Shown here in pieces: positions 6,951 to 7,649 of a stretch of 7,649 nucleotides of DNA. Position 1 is the first letter of the stretch; each line of letters opens with the position of its first letter. The notes under the pieces are model-generated. The model was not told the origin of the DNA. It ran no database searches and saw only the letters and a list, made by a program, of their open reading frames with translations. The position numbers and the translations under genes are program-made. Origin of the DNA: an uncultured Patescibacteria group bacterium (lineage in GTDB: Bacteria > Patescibacteriota > Microgenomatia > UBA1406 > GWC2-37-13); assembly GCA_938010745.1 (NCBI GenBank), contig CALLVF010000024.1:1-7649 (forward strand). Reading direction: 5' to 3'.

Positions 6951-7214
6951 TTATTTTCTCTTAAACACCTCAATCACTTCTTTAACTTTTTCATCAACAT
7001 TTTTATCGGTTATTATCGCCTTGCGAACACAAGTTTTTAAATGGTTTTCCAAAAGAATCTCATCAACTTTTTTTAAAGCGCTCTCTACAGCTTTTGTCTG
7101 TTGAATAATATCCAAACAATAAATCTCTTTTTCCACCATATCAATCACTTTTTCCAAATGCCCCTTGGCAATCTTTAGCCGATGTAATAAATTTTTCTTA
7201 TAAGCTGAAAGCAT
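6951..7214 (-). CDS. csoR: Copper-sensing transcriptional repressor, CsoR family
   Basis: This 87-residue, all-helical DUF156 protein has the CsoR copper fingerprint C33-H58-C62. The spacings (25 and 4) equal those of Mycobacterium tuberculosis CsoR C36-H61-C65, and Tyr precedes the first Cys in both. RLKIAKGHLEKV near the N-terminus and LLENHLKTCV are typical family segments. Apo-CsoR binds a G-tract palindrome over its target promoter and releases it when Cu(I) binds. FrmR and RcnR relatives use different ligand sets, so a Cu(I) sensor is the best reading. It is the first gene of the unit with the CDGSH protein, copA and the HMA-DsbD-cupredoxin gene, which supports local control and autoregulation. 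The ATG at 7214 has no Shine-Dalgarno; the leader of about 60 bases is largely heptamer repeat. Confidence 0.94.
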   Translation of the reverse strand: MLSAYKKNLLHRLKIAKGHLEKVIDMVEKEIYCLDIIQQTKAVESALKKVDEILLENHLKTCVRKAIITDKNVDEKVKEVIEVFKRK

Positions 7215-7229
7215 TTTTATTGATTTTTG

Positions 7230-7271
7230 TAATTAGTAATTAGAAATTAGTAATTATAAATTAGAAATTTC
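7230..7271. repeat. Heptamer tandem repeat in the csoR leader, six units
   Basis: Six consecutive 7-nt units occur: TAATTAG twice, AAATTAG, TAATTAT, AAATTAG and AAATTTC. On the transcribed strand these read CTAATTT/CTAATTA. If the predicted promoter is right, the repeat lies in the 5' untranslated region of csoR, 15 bases before its ATG. Confidence 0.65.
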
Positions 7272-7275
7272 CCTT

Positions 7276-7299
7276 AATCCTATCCTACCCCAGAGGATT
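7276..7299. promoter_or_regulatory. Candidate CsoR operator over the csoR -10
   Basis: AATCCT (7276-7281) and AGGATT (7294-7299) are inverted, and a nested ATCCT-N7-AGGAT (7282-7298) has a central CCCC/GGGG tract. The - strand reads GGGGTA, the half-site seen in Bacillus-type CsoR operators (TACCCY...GGGGTA, from memory). It covers the -10 element, where a repressor would block RNA polymerase. The match is partial. Confidence 0.45.
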
Positions 7300-7310
7300 C
7301 AATTTGTCAA
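7282..7310 (-). promoter_or_regulatory. Sigma-70-type promoter for the csoR-copA operon
   Basis: On the - strand a perfect -35 TTGACA (7305-7310) is followed after exactly 17 bases by TAGGAT (7282-7287), a 4-of-6 match to TATAAT. Transcription would start near 7275, giving a leader of about 60 bases before csoR. No comparable promoter is evident before the CDGSH gene, copA or the last gene, so one promoter may drive all four. Confidence 0.6.
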
Positions 7311-7319
7311 TACCAATAA

Positions 7320-7332
7320 AACCGGGGCGGTT
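7320..7332. promoter_or_regulatory. G-rich palindrome upstream of the csoR -35
   Basis: AACCG-GGG-CGGTT is a perfect 5-bp-arm palindrome starting 10 bases upstream of the -35. In a very AT-rich gap it is a GC island and could be a second metal-regulator or activator site. No known consensus matched by eye. Confidence 0.3.
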
Positions 7333-7416
7333 GTACATGACTTAATATTTTGCTCCATAAAAATCTAAATTCATCATTTTGTAGTCTATAATCCGCTGCA
7401 TTTGTTTGATAAATGA

Positions 7417-7434
7417 TCATAATTAAAATTATGA
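7417..7434. promoter_or_regulatory. 18-bp AT-rich palindrome
   Basis: TCATAATT and AATTATGA are perfect 8-bp arms around AA. It could be an operator half-site pair, but AT-only palindromes arise easily in this composition. Confidence 0.25.
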
Positions 7435-7567
7435 AATTCAAAAATAATTTTAAACAAGGCATGTTCTTTCATCTGTTTAATAAAAGTATTGCTAATTTTG
7501 GGATTTTTAAATTTAATGAAAATAAAAAACGCCTTTTTCAAACTTTAAACTAATATAAAAGTATAAA

Positions 7568-7593
7568 GATAAAACCAAGTTTATCAGTTTTTT
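7568..7593. terminator. Weak hairpin with T-run near the right edge
   Basis: GATAAAAC (7568-7575) and GTTTATC (7579-7585) pair with one bulge around CAA; AGTTTTTT follows on the + strand. On the - strand T-rich sequence also follows, so it could end a gene entering from the right edge. The stem is weak. Confidence 0.28.
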
Positions 7594-7605
7594 AAGAAAT
7601 AATAA

Positions 7606-7647
7606 TTACTCCCCTAACATTCTTCTGCCAAAACCATAGCTATTTTT
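7606..7647 (-). CDS. Possible C-terminal tail of a gene continuing past the right edge
   Basis: The - strand frame is open from the right edge to TAA at 7606-7608 and reads KNSYGFGRRMLGE. The Gly/Arg/aromatic-rich tail is more protein-like than its surroundings, and a weak hairpin follows downstream. Thirteen codons are too few to identify a family, and chance is a real alternative. Confidence 0.2.
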   Translation of the reverse strand, partial: KNSYGFGRRMLGE

Positions 7648-7649
7648 AA

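Larger units (their letters stand above)
7333..7605. other. Intergenic stretch without a recognisable gene
   Basis: AT-rich sequence upstream of the copper operon. A 40-codon + frame (7431-7553) and a roughly 50-codon - frame exist but have no recognisable motif, ribosome-binding site or compositional support. A palindrome and a hairpin in it are listed separately; nothing else stands out. Confidence 0.5.

Noticed and set aside
6876..7271. CRISPR array
   Set aside because: The repeats are contiguous 7-nt units without spacers, and no cas gene is present.
7431..7553. A 40-codon + strand open frame
   Set aside because: No recognisable motif, no ribosome-binding site, and amino-acid content expected of random AT-rich DNA.

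Overview
This is a strongly AT-rich bacterial window that uses the standard genetic code. Five of the six complete genes' stops are TAA; one small gene ends in TGA. Conserved glycines are all GGN, which argues against UGA-as-glycine. No start shows a clear Shine-Dalgarno sequence, and several intergenic gaps carry degenerate 7-nt tandem repeats. Together with the gene content this suggests a Candidate Phyla Radiation (Patescibacteria) genome. That is an inference from style; no phylogenetic marker gene is present.

Left part (1-2767, + strand): a two-gene unit. The first gene is cut by the left edge. Its frame is open back to base 3 with no ATG, so the TTG at 231 is only an internal Leu codon. 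It encodes a coiled-coil-like N-terminal part, then a region resembling the catalytic end of E2/chloramphenicol-type acyltransferases (HRHFDG), then a long unrecognised C-terminal part. Its stop codon overlaps the ATG of a PAP2-family membrane phosphatase (TAATG). A possible lipid or envelope role is inferred only from this pairing.

Middle (2768-2935): convergent intergenic gap with weak hairpins and a short heptamer repeat.

Right part (2936-7214, - strand): a copper-handling operon. Read in transcription order it is csoR (Cu(I)-sensing repressor), a 55-aa CDGSH iron-sulfur protein that is easily missed because of its size, copA (Cu+-exporting P1B-1 ATPase), and a fusion of an HMA metal-binding domain, a DsbD/SafE-like membrane domain and a cupredoxin-like domain. 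A good sigma-70-type promoter with a G-tract palindrome over its -10 lies upstream of csoR, consistent with CsoR autoregulating the operon and derepressing it when Cu(I) binds. CopA would export Cu(I). The fusion protein would move or bind copper or electrons at the membrane. The CDGSH protein may serve Fe-S or redox homeostasis under copper stress.

The most unusual object is a ~101-bp imperfect palindrome with a GC-rich core (5125-5225) sitting in frame inside copA. It adds about 29 residues between the phosphorylation site and the HP motif, resembling in style the protein-coding palindromic elements known from Rickettsia.

Right edge (7215-7649): csoR leader and promoter, then about 300 bases without a recognisable gene, and possibly the last codons of a - strand gene at the edge.
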